This document shows positions 1 through 6,834 of a DNA stretch of 64,000 nucleotides, in pieces. The stretch covers positions 186,001 through 250,000 of the forward strand of contig NZ_CP132942.1 in assembly GCF_040359615.1 (NCBI RefSeq). Direction: 5' to 3'. The translations under genes were made by a program, and so were the position numbers. Under the pieces are notes generated by a model that was not told the origin of the DNA, ran no database searches, and saw only the letters and a program-made list of their open reading frames with translations. Position 1 is the stretch's first letter. Every line of letters begins with the position of its first letter. Source of the stretch: Tunturibacter psychrotolerans. Lineage in GTDB: Bacteria > Acidobacteriota > Terriglobia > Terriglobales > Acidobacteriaceae.

Positions 1-1
1 G

Positions 2-790
2 CCCCCCAACATCCAGGACAAGACCACCGTCCGCGTCTTCTCCGAAGGCATCCCCGCCAACGCCACCCCCGATCAGCTCCACGCCATCGAAACCCTCGGC
101 GCCGAAGGAGACTCCCCCTCCCGAGAACTCGCCCGTACCGTCGTCGACGTCGGCGCCACCTACTTCCATCCCGCTTCCCAGCACGCACCCAGCCCCCCAG
201 GCAGCCGCGTCCACAACAACCTCATGCGCATGATCCCTGCCTTCCACCCCGTCCTCATCTTCCGTCGCGACCGCTTCCTCCGCGGCGGCGACCACACCTC
301 CTTCAACCAGGAGGGCTTCGCCGCCGTCCGCTTCACCGAGTGGGCCGAGAACTTCGACCACCAGCACCAGAACGTTCGCGTAGAAAACGGCACTCAGTTC
401 GGCGACCTCCTCCAGTACGTCGACTTCAACTACGTCGCCAACGTAGCCCGCCTCAACGCCGCCACCCTCGCCACTCTCGCTTCCGCACCTGGCGAACCGC
501 AAAACGTCCACATCCTCACCACGGCCCTCGACAACACCACCGAGCTCACCTGGCAGCCTCCCACCGGCGCCCCCGCCAACACCACCTACGAGGTCGTCTG
601 GCGCGAAACCGACCAGCCCACCTGGACCGACTCTGCCACCGCCGGATCAGCCCTCACTCTCAAGCTGGCCGTCTCCAAAGACAACGTAGTCTTCGCAGTC
701 CGCTCCGTCGACCCCGCCGGCCACCGCAGCATCGCCGTCCTCCCCATCCCCGAACGCGGCCAGCGCACCCCACCTCCGGCAAAGCAGTGA
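2..790 (+). CDS. M28-family metallopeptidase, C-terminal part with FnIII domain (5' truncated)
   Basis: The reading frame is open from the window edge to a TGA at 788-790, so only the C-terminal ~262 residues are present. The first ~155 residues look like the end of an M28 (aminopeptidase/Zn peptidase) catalytic domain. The segment GGDHTSFNQEGF carries the late zinc-ligand His and is followed by AAVRFTE, as in M28 enzymes. After it comes a ~90-residue fibronectin type III-like domain (PGEPQNVHI, then W, Y and a terminal hydrophobic strand), common at the C-terminus of secreted M28 proteins. Family knowledge suggests an exported exopeptidase, but the signal peptide lies outside the window. Codons are strongly C-ending, like the rest of the first 10 kb. 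Confidence 0.72.
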   Translation, partial: PPNIQDKTTVRVFSEGIPANATPDQLHAIETLGAEGDSPSRELARTVVDVGATYFHPASQHAPSPPGSRVHNNLMRMIPAFHPVLIFRRDRFLRGGDHTSFNQEGFAAVRFTEWAENFDHQHQNVRVENGTQFGDLLQYVDFNYVANVARLNAATLATLASAPGEPQNVHILTTALDNTTELTWQPPTGAPANTTYEVVWRETDQPTWTDSATAGSALTLKLAVSKDNVVFAVRSVDPAGHRSIAVLPIPERGQRTPPPAKQ

Positions 791-796
791 TTTTTT

Positions 797-919
797 TGCC
801 GGACGGGCCACATCGGAATGCAAAGCCCGACCAACGGGAGGACCAAGCAAATGATGCCGCCACAACAAGGTATACCCGTCACGAAGTGACCGCCCCACGC
901 GCAGTGGGCCCGTCCGGCA
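797..919. repeat. Palindromic dispersed repeat, copy A
   Basis: A ~123-bp element bounded by a perfect 13-bp inverted repeat (TGCCGGACGGGCC at 797-809 and its complement at 907-919). It contains CGACCAACGGGAG (829-841) and a GTATAC...GTCACGAAGTGACC...GTGGGC block (870-909). That block matches 38 of 40 positions of copy B (6793-6832). It is related in inverted orientation to copy C (34541-34633). It sits between the peptidase stop and the rhomboid-like start and encodes nothing recognisable. Confidence 0.85.
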
Positions 920-994
920 GGACACAGCCTCGAAAAACAGCGTCTACGCGGTATGTCTTTTCATCTCCAACGCCTATGATCAAATAAGAAAAGC

Positions 995-1822
995 ATGCCC
1001 CGATCCGGCCCCATCTCGCTTGCGCTCCCAGCCTTCGAAGGCACCACCCGCAAACTCATCCTTCTGAATGTCGGCGCCTTCTTCGGCCTCCTCATCCTCC
1101 GTTGGCTCGCCCCGCAACTCGAAGCGGTCCTCCACAGCCACCTCATCCTCGAGCCCCTCGCCGTCGTCCACGGCGAAATCTGGCAGCTCCTCACCTACTC
1201 CTTCGTCGAACAGGGCATCCTCGGCATCCTCTTCGGCATGCTCACCCTCTGGTTCACGGGCTCTCTCCTCGAACCCTCCTTCGGCGGCCGCTGGTTAGCC
1301 GAGCTCTACCTCACCTCAGTAATCGGCGGCGCGATCCTCGCCTCCGCCATCTCCTTCACCCACATCCTCGGCCTGCGTCCCGACGTAGGCGCCGCCGGAG
1401 CCTGGTCCGGCATCTTCGGCCTCATGGTCGCCATCGCCATGATCTTCGGCGACCAGGAATTCCTCCTCTGGTTCGTCCTCCGCATCAAGGCCAAGTACAT
1501 GGTCGCGATCTACATCCTCATCGCGGTCGCCCTCCTGCTCAAGCAGGCCGACACCTTCAACGCCCTCATCCAGCTCTCCGGAGCCCTCTGCGGCGCGCTG
1601 TACGTCAAATTCGCTCCACGCCGCGGTCTCGCCTTCGGCCTCTCCGAACAATACTTCGGCGTCCGCAACCGCTACTACCGCTGGAAGCGCCGCCGCGCCG
1701 CGCGCAAGTTCGAGGTCTACATGCGCAAGCAGAATCGCGAAGTCCACTTCGACAAAGATGGCCGCTACGTCGACCCCGACGAGCTCCGCAAGAACCCAAA
1801 CGACAAGCGTTGGATGAACTAA
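995..1822 (+). CDS. Rhomboid-like membrane protein lacking canonical catalytic residues
   Basis: 275 residues with about six hydrophobic segments and a basic C-terminal tail (residues 215-275, rich in R/K). The rhomboid fold is indicated by WQLLTYSF (63-70), FGMLTLWFTGSLLE (80-93) and a small-residue helix ending in GALCGALY (196-203). The active-site Ser motif GxSG is not intact: the region reads GAAGAWSGIFG (132-142), so Ser is either replaced by Ala134 or displaced to 138. The His of the HxxGxxxG helix is Gln193. The His and Asn of the HxxxN helix are also absent. By family knowledge this resembles rhomboid pseudoproteases (iRhom/derlin-like) that bind rather than cut membrane proteins. 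That function is inference. The start ATG lies just after repeat copy A and no strong Shine-Dalgarno is visible. Confidence 0.75.
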   Translation: MPRSGPISLALPAFEGTTRKLILLNVGAFFGLLILRWLAPQLEAVLHSHLILEPLAVVHGEIWQLLTYSFVEQGILGILFGMLTLWFTGSLLEPSFGGRWLAELYLTSVIGGAILASAISFTHILGLRPDVGAAGAWSGIFGLMVAIAMIFGDQEFLLWFVLRIKAKYMVAIYILIAVALLLKQADTFNALIQLSGALCGALYVKFAPRRGLAFGLSEQYFGVRNRYYRWKRRRAARKFEVYMRKQNREVHFDKDGRYVDPDELRKNPNDKRWMN

Positions 1823-1878
1823 GACAACGCCGCATAGAGAATCATCTCTCCTTGACAGATCGAAACTGCGTTTGCAGT

Positions 1879-1967
1879 GTCTGTCTTTTGCCGTGGTCTG
1901 TTCTTTTGCCGTGGTCTGTTCTTTTGCCGTGGTCTGTTCTTTTGCCGTTGTCTGTTCTTTTTGTTGT
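1879..1967. repeat. 18-bp tandem repeat, about five copies
   Basis: Unit GTCTGTTCTTTTGCCGTG repeated head to tail (complete copies at 1896-1913, 1914-1931 and 1932-1949), with a diverged first copy at 1879-1895 and a decaying last copy at 1950-1967. No spacers, so it is not CRISPR. Copy number is likely to vary between strains. Confidence 0.9.
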
Positions 1968-2019
1968 CATCCCCGAAGGGGATCTGCTTTTGTAAACCCC
2001 AGCCCAAGCAAACACGCCA

Positions 2020-2056
2020 GGGTGCCCCATCCATCGCGCTCTATGCGATGGGTGGG
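2020..2056. repeat. GGGTGCCCC palindromic element, intergenic copy
   Basis: Stem CCCATCCATCGC (2026-2037) and GCGATGGGTGGG (2045-2056), one G:T-type mismatch, 7-nt loop. It shares the outer frame GGGTGCCCCATCC...GGGTGGGA with the copy inside aspS (7522-7560), while the distal part of the stem differs and still pairs. The same mismatch position is kept in both copies. Confidence 0.8.
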
Positions 2057-2197
2057 AATGTAGAACTCTTCCCAACCAGCAGCTTCTTCTGCTCTTGCAG
2101 TTTTCTTGATCTAATCCAAATTTCAAAGAATCGTCATCTCAACCGAAGCGGACAGATCCCTGTATTGGCCATTATTGTTGCCTGTTTTGAATCAGCC

Positions 2198-2785
2198 TTA
2201 GTTCTTAGACAAGTTCTGCGGCATCTTCAAATCAGCCACCGTCAAACTGCCGAACGCCTGCTGATAGTTGGCGCTCCAAACCCCATCCAGATCCCCACTC
2301 GACAGATACACCCGCTTCTCCCCGGCAAACTCCGGCGCAAACTCTACCGTAAGCTTTACCGTCAAAGTCTTCCCCGAGATCTCGGACGAAGCCTGCGCCG
2401 CCATTACCGTACACTGCGAATTCTCCAACGTCGCAGAACTCCCTGCCTTCGCTGCATGCGTCCCATACATACCGCCCACGTTCGGCACCAAAAAAATCTT
2501 CTGTGCCTGCACGTCGTACCGCATCAGACACTCCTTCGCGGACCACTTCTTCCGATCACCCGGCCGAAGCCCACCAGACATCACCGACACGGTAACCTCC
2601 CGTATGTGCGACCCACCCTTCGGGTCCTCAAACGTCGCCGTAAACCTCTGCCCAAGTCCACCATCCGGCGAGATCGCAAGCGACACCGGAACCGACGAAT
2701 CCATCCTCATCGGCGCAACCCGCCTGCACCCAACCAGCAGTCCCCCAAAGACAATCGAAACCGCAACGAAACTCCGATGCCGCAT
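2198..2785 (-). CDS. Lipoprotein with Acidobacteria-type beta-sandwich domain
   Basis: 195 residues from the ATG at 2785, chosen because GGAGGG lies six bases upstream. An ATG six bases earlier (2791) would leave no spacer. The N-terminus has a hydrophobic stretch ending in LLVGC, a lipobox, so the mature protein should be lipid-anchored at Cys20. The rest has the pattern FTATFEDPKG ... C..RYD ... I.L..N.G ... NSQCTV ... L.L.V.F...FAGEKRVYL. This recurs as a domain in many secreted acidobacterial proteins of unknown role. The two Cys (in KECLMRYD and NSQCTV) probably form the disulfide typical of that domain. No enzyme motif is seen. It is convergent with the rhomboid-like gene and downstream of the glucosidase on the same strand. 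Confidence 0.7.
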   Translation of the reverse strand: MRHRSFVAVSIVFGGLLVGCRRVAPMRMDSSVPVSLAISPDGGLGQRFTATFEDPKGGSHIREVTVSVMSGGLRPGDRKKWSAKECLMRYDVQAQKIFLVPNVGGMYGTHAAKAGSSATLENSQCTVMAAQASSEISGKTLTVKLTVEFAPEFAGEKRVYLSSGDLDGVWSANYQQAFGSLTVADLKMPQNLSKN

Positions 2786-2966
2786 CGTCATCCCTCCAGC
2801 TCGACCAGCCCAACCATTAAATCCTTATATCGAAGCGCGCCCAGCTCTGCCTACGCCGCACGAACGAATTCCCAGAGATTTTTTTGAACGCAACGAGCGT
2901 CGCAACAGCCCCAACCAGCGCTGAAGAAACAAGCCGCTACACTCAAAAGAAATCCCGGAAAACTCC

Positions 2967-5744
2967 CTACTTCGTGACCGCCGCAACCACTGCCGCCTCT
3001 ACAGCCTTCTCGCCCAGTCCCAGCTTGACCGCCTTCTCTTCGACGTTTTTGTCCGCGAGATCCTTCACCTCAAATGCCCCATTCGCCTGGATGACCCGCG
3101 CAATGCATCCCGTCCAGCCCGTCTGGTGGCTTGCTCCCACACCCGCACCGGTATCGCCATGGAAGTACTCATAGAAAAGAACATTGTCACGCCAAAGCGG
3201 ATCCGTCTGAAACTTCTCCGCACTCCCAAATACCGCCCGCCTCCCCGTGCTGTCTTTGGTAAACGTGCTGATCAGCCGCTCTCCCAACTCCTGCGCCACC
3301 TCAAACAGATTCATCTCCTTCCCCGATCCCGTCGGGCACTCAATCTTGAACGTATCGCCGTAGTACGCTCCCATCCGCAGCAACGACACATACAGCAAAA
3401 AGTTCACCGGCATCCACACCGGCCCGCGCCAGTTCGAGTTCCCTCCAAACATCCCGCTATCCGAATCCCCCGGCACATACGAAACCTGAGACTCATGCCC
3501 TGCCAAAGTGAACTTAAACGGATGATCAATGTGATAGCGCGACAGCGCCCGAATGCCATGCGGACCAAAAAACTCGTTCTCGTCCAGCATCTTCGTCAGG
3601 ATCCGTCGTAGCTTGTCTTCGTTCACCGTAGCCAGCAGCCGCCGCCCCGCCAATCCAGGCGTCCCCGGCATATGCAGATTCTCCGCCAGCTCAGGGTGCC
3701 GCGCCAGAAATTGCTGCGCATGCTTCCGGAACGTCGGCAGCTTCTCCATCAGGTCTTCTTCGAAGATCGCCACCGCAGTCAACGGCAACAGCCCCACCAT
3801 CGATCGCACCTTCATCCGAAACGCCTCGCCATCCGGCAGCCGCAGCACGTCGTAGAAGAATCCATCTTCGTCGTCCCACATCGTGTCCTGCTGTTTCCCC
3901 ATCCGATCCATCGCACCCGCAATCCACATCGTGTGCTCGAAGAACTTCACCACAAACTCCTCGTAGACCGGGTAGTTCAACGCCAGCTCCACCGCAATCC
4001 GCAGCATCTGCTGGCTAAAGAACACCATCCAGGCCGTTCCATCCGCCTGCTCCAGATACCCGCCATTCGGCAGCGGCGCGCTCCGGTCGAACACCCCAAT
4101 ATTGTCCAGCCCCAGAAATCCGCCCTCGAACAAATTATTCCCCGAGCGGTCCTTCCGATTCAGCCACCACGTAAAGTTCACCAGCAGCTTCGAGAACGCA
4201 TACGACAGAAACTCCAGATCCCCCTTCCCGCCATTCCGTTCCTTATCGCTCATATAAATCTGAATCGTCGCATACGCATGCACCGGCGGATTCGTGTCCC
4301 CGAAGTTCCACTCATACGCCGGTATCTGTCCATTCGGGTGCAGATAATCATTCCGCAGAATCAGTTCCAGCTGTGCCTTCGCAAAGTCCGAGTCCACCGA
4401 CTGAAACGCCAGCATATGAAACGCCAGGTCCCACGCCGCATACCACGGATACTCCCACTTATCCGGCATCGAAATAATGTCGTCGTTGTACATATGAAAC
4501 CACTCGCCATTACGCACCTTCTGCCGCGTCTCCGGCGTACACCACGGCCCCACCTTGTGTTCCCTCAACCACAAATTCAAGTCGTAATAAAAGTACTGTT
4601 TGCTCCACAACATCCCCGCCATCGCCTGCCGCATCACCATCGCGCGATCCGGATCCGCCATCACCCTATCCGGCGTAACCGACGCATAAAATGCATCCGC
4701 CTCTTTCAGCCGCGTCACAAACAACTGATCGAAATCCTTGAACGGCTTCGATTCCAACTCAGCACTCGTCCGCGCCAACCGCAGCCGCACCACCTTCGTC
4801 TCGCCCGCCCCCACCTTCAGTACATAGTAAGGAGCCGCCTTCGTTCCCACCATCGCCGAATTCACCGCGCCCTTCTCCCCATGGATCACATAATTATGAA
4901 AACCATCCTTCACATAAGGCGAAGCGTTCTCCGACCCAAACAGTTTTTTGTTATTGCTCTCATTCTCCGTAAACAGCAGCGGAGCGTCTCCCTCGCAATA
5001 CAGCGTGTAATCCGGCAGCGACTCCTGAAAGATCGGGTCCGTATGGTGCGCCGAGATCGCGCCGTATCCCTTCCCCTGCGACCCCTTCAACTCCGGCTTC
5101 CCACCATGATCCGACCACATCCACGTATTCCGAAACCAAACCGTCGGCAGCACATGCAACACCGCCTCCTCCGGCCCGCGATTCGCAACGCTGATCTTGA
5201 TCCCCAGATCCTCCGCACCCGCCTTCGCATACTCCACAAACACATCGAAGTACCGGTCCTCGTTGAACACGCCCGTGTCGAGCAACTCATACTCCGCCCC
5301 CGCACGCCCACGCTCCCGATTGGTCTTTACCAAATCGTCATACGGATAAGCAGCCTGCGGATACTTGTACAGGTACTTCATGTACGAGTGCGTAGGCGTG
5401 CTATCCAAATAGAAGTAGTACTCCTTCACATCCTCGCCGTGATTGCCTTCGCTGTTGGTCAATCCAAACAGCCGCTCCTTCAAAATCGGATCCTTGCCGT
5501 TCCACAGCGCCAGCGCGAAACACAGCACCTGGTGGTCGTCGCTCAATCCAGCAAGCCCGTCCTCGCCCCACCGATACGCCCGCGACCTTGCCTGATCATG
5601 CGTAAAGTAATCCCACGCATTTCCATCCGCGCTATAGTCTTCGCGAACCGTCCCCCATTGCCTCTCGCTCAGGTAAGGGCCCCACTTCTTCCATGGGACG
5701 GTTTTCGTTTTAGCCTCAACAAGTCTGCTCTGCTCTTCGGTCAT
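2967..5744 (-). CDS. Cytoplasmic GH63/MGH1-like glucosidase
   Basis: 925 residues from the ATG at 5744, preceded by AGGGAGGGG; a longer in-frame start at 5801 lacks a ribosome site. There is no signal peptide. It matches the large bacterial 'glucosidase' family with an (alpha/alpha)6 barrel related to GH63 and mannosylglycerate hydrolase. Visible landmarks are PWYAAWDLAFHMLAFQ (approx. 465-480), EWNFGDTNPP in the barrel, SNWRGPVWMPVNF, YFHGDTGAG and the C-terminal ASHQTGWTG. Family members hydrolyse alpha-glucosidic or related bonds in oligosaccharides. Actual substrate is unknown. Not in an obvious operon. Several very long antisense frames across it are high-GC shadows. Confidence 0.88.
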   Translation of the reverse strand: MTEEQSRLVEAKTKTVPWKKWGPYLSERQWGTVREDYSADGNAWDYFTHDQARSRAYRWGEDGLAGLSDDHQVLCFALALWNGKDPILKERLFGLTNSEGNHGEDVKEYYFYLDSTPTHSYMKYLYKYPQAAYPYDDLVKTNRERGRAGAEYELLDTGVFNEDRYFDVFVEYAKAGAEDLGIKISVANRGPEEAVLHVLPTVWFRNTWMWSDHGGKPELKGSQGKGYGAISAHHTDPIFQESLPDYTLYCEGDAPLLFTENESNNKKLFGSENASPYVKDGFHNYVIHGEKGAVNSAMVGTKAAPYYVLKVGAGETKVVRLRLARTSAELESKPFKDFDQLFVTRLKEADAFYASVTPDRVMADPDRAMVMRQAMAGMLWSKQYFYYDLNLWLREHKVGPWCTPETRQKVRNGEWFHMYNDDIISMPDKWEYPWYAAWDLAFHMLAFQSVDSDFAKAQLELILRNDYLHPNGQIPAYEWNFGDTNPPVHAYATIQIYMSDKERNGGKGDLEFLSYAFSKLLVNFTWWLNRKDRSGNNLFEGGFLGLDNIGVFDRSAPLPNGGYLEQADGTAWMVFFSQQMLRIAVELALNYPVYEEFVVKFFEHTMWIAGAMDRMGKQQDTMWDDEDGFFYDVLRLPDGEAFRMKVRSMVGLLPLTAVAIFEEDLMEKLPTFRKHAQQFLARHPELAENLHMPGTPGLAGRRLLATVNEDKLRRILTKMLDENEFFGPHGIRALSRYHIDHPFKFTLAGHESQVSYVPGDSDSGMFGGNSNWRGPVWMPVNFLLYVSLLRMGAYYGDTFKIECPTGSGKEMNLFEVAQELGERLISTFTKDSTGRRAVFGSAEKFQTDPLWRDNVLFYEYFHGDTGAGVGASHQTGWTGCIARVIQANGAFEVKDLADKNVEEKAVKLGLGEKAVEAAVVAAVTK

Positions 5745-6006
5745 GATCCCCTCCCTTTGATCTCTACGTACTGCGGGGCCCACCTGCGATGAATCGAGCA
5801 CAAATCTTAAACCCGGGTCGTTACAAACAGAAGCATATCCCTACAAATCTCCCTCCCCGACAACTTATGTCCCGACAACTTCAAGAGTTTTGTCAGATCG
5901 ACCGCTGCTTCTCCGCGCCTGGCGAAAATCTTGTCAAGCCCCCAAACGCCTCAAACCCGCGCCAATCAAGGAGATTCGCGTGGCGTATTAGTTCCACACA
6001 CTTCTC

Positions 6007-6012
6007 TATAAT
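6007..6012 (+). promoter_or_regulatory. Candidate -10 element (TATAAT)
   Basis: Perfect TATAAT at 6007-6012 reading rightwards. The -35 region (around 5984-5989) is poor, so an activator or alternative recognition may be needed. Transcription from here would start near 6019 and meet the hairpin at 6035-6057 almost immediately. Confidence 0.4.
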
Positions 6013-6034
6013 GAATACAGGAATGCAAAAGAAG

Positions 6035-6066
6035 GCCTCAGCGCGACCCGCTGGGGCTTTCTCCTT
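6035..6066 (+). terminator. Intrinsic terminator-like hairpin upstream of the 6195 gene
   Basis: GCCTCAGCG (6035-6043), 5-nt loop, CGCTGGGGC (6049-6057) with one G-U pair, then TTTCTCCTTT. Placed ~20 nt after the presumed start site of the TATAAT promoter and 130 nt before the next ATG. It would either end a ~45-nt RNA or act as an attenuator. Confidence 0.6.
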
Positions 6067-6091
6067 TAGATAGACGAATTTAGCTATAACC

Positions 6092-6147
6092 CCAATGGTT
6101 GCACGAATTTAGCGAGGCACATTTCGCTAAGTTCCTGCAACCATTGG
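6092..6147. repeat. Long 24-bp stem-loop in leader of the 6195 gene
   Basis: Arms 6092-6115 and 6124-6147 pair at 22 of 24 positions around an 8-nt loop. The outer 12 bp (CCAATGGTTGCA) are perfect. CGAATTTAGC from the left arm also occurs directly repeated at 6075-6084. Downstream are GGGGG-TAA-CCCC and GGGGGG-CCA-CCCCCC stems, then AGGAG and the ATG. Confidence 0.85.
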
Positions 6148-6194
6148 ACTTTTAGGGGGTAACCCCGGGGGGCCACCCCCCCAAGGAGACGACC

Positions 6195-6677
6195 ATGCAG
6201 TACCCGCTCTGCCGTCACATCAAGACCACCGGCCTTCAGTGCCAGGCCCCAGCTCTCACCGAGCAACAGTGGTGCTACTTCCACTCCCGCCTGCACCAAA
6301 GCCACCAGAAGTATCGCTACACCGGCGCCGCCCGTGGTTACCTCCTGCCCGGCCAGCACATCGAGTTGTCGACACTCGAAGACCGCGAGTCTGTTCAGGT
6401 TGCACTCTCGACTGTCATCAACGCTCTTGCTACCGGCAACCTCGACATCCGTCGCGCCACTGCTTTGCTCTACGGGCTGCAGCTGGCCTCGCAAAACGCC
6501 ACCAGCCTCAACACCAAACCGTACGCACCCAAAGTCGTGCGCGATGTCGAATCCAGCACGGAGGGCCTTGACCTCGCGCAACCCGGAGCCACGGTAGAGA
6601 TCAACGAACAATACGATGAAAAGGCTGACGTCGCCCTCGATGACGACAAAGAAGAAGAGGCAAACGAAGACGATTAA
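6195..6677 (+). CDS. Small Cys/His-motif protein of unknown function
   Basis: 160 residues. ATG at 6195 follows AGGAG with 7-nt spacing. The N-terminus has a compact C-x-H ... C-x(2)-P-A-L ... C-Y-F-H pattern (residues 6-30: CRH, GLQCQAPAL, WCYFH) that looks like a small metal-binding knuckle. The middle is helical (approx. 60-105). The C-terminus is very acidic (last ~20 residues mostly D/E). I do not recognise a named family. My impression, from memory only, is that similar short proteins recur in acidobacterial genomes. It has an exceptionally structured 5' leader and is followed directly by repeat copy B, so RNA-level control is plausible. Function is unknown. Confidence 0.7.
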   Translation: MQYPLCRHIKTTGLQCQAPALTEQQWCYFHSRLHQSHQKYRYTGAARGYLLPGQHIELSTLEDRESVQVALSTVINALATGNLDIRRATALLYGLQLASQNATSLNTKPYAPKVVRDVESSTEGLDLAQPGATVEINEQYDEKADVALDDDKEEEANEDD

Positions 6678-6680
6678 AGC

Positions 6681-6832
6681 GCCCTACGCGGGCAGCGGTC
6701 ACTTCGTGACGCGCATACCGGCTTCGCCACCGGCCTCCCGTTGGTCGGCGCAAAACATCCCCTCGCGACCAACGGGAGCGCCAACCGAAGGGGTATACAA
6801 GTCACGAAGTGACCGCCCCACGCGCAGTGGGC
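6681..6832. repeat. Palindromic dispersed repeat, copy B
   Basis: Nested inverted repeats fill the gap between two convergent genes. Outer GGTCACTTCGTGAC (6697-6710) is complementary to GTCACGAAGTGACC (6801-6814). Inner CTCCCGTTGGTCG (6735-6747) is complementary to CGACCAACGGGAG (6766-6778), perfect over 13 bp. The right end (6793-6832) matches copy A at 38 of 40 bases. The element stops at the TAA of aspS and may serve as a bidirectional transcript end. Confidence 0.88.
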
Positions 6833-6834
6833 AG

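Larger units (their letters stand above)
1823..2197. other. Intergenic region with minisatellite and palindrome, no gene
   Basis: This 375-bp stretch between convergent genes holds the 18-bp tandem repeat and the CCCATCC/GGGTGGG palindrome listed separately. I see no conserved reading frame. Open frames across it are products of the tandem repeat, whose 18-bp period is a multiple of three. Confidence 0.7.
5745..6194. other. 450-bp regulatory intergenic region
   Basis: Lies between divergent genes (glucosidase start on minus, 6195 gene on plus). It contains a TATAAT hexamer, a terminator-like hairpin, a 24-bp near-perfect stem and two G-tract/C-tract stems just before the 6195 gene, each listed separately or under findings. 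No protein gene is credible; a 16-codon frame at 6023-6073 overlaps the hairpin. Confidence 0.7.

Noticed and set aside
1879..1967. CRISPR array
   Set aside because: Units are contiguous 18-mers without spacers and there are no cas genes.
3672..5792. Very long open frame antisense to the glucosidase, and similar ones opposite aspS (6616-8706) and opposite the 54.3-56.7 kb genes
   Set aside because: Arg/His/Pro-rich translations without motifs, typical of high-GC antisense frames; the opposite-strand genes have clear families and ribosome sites.
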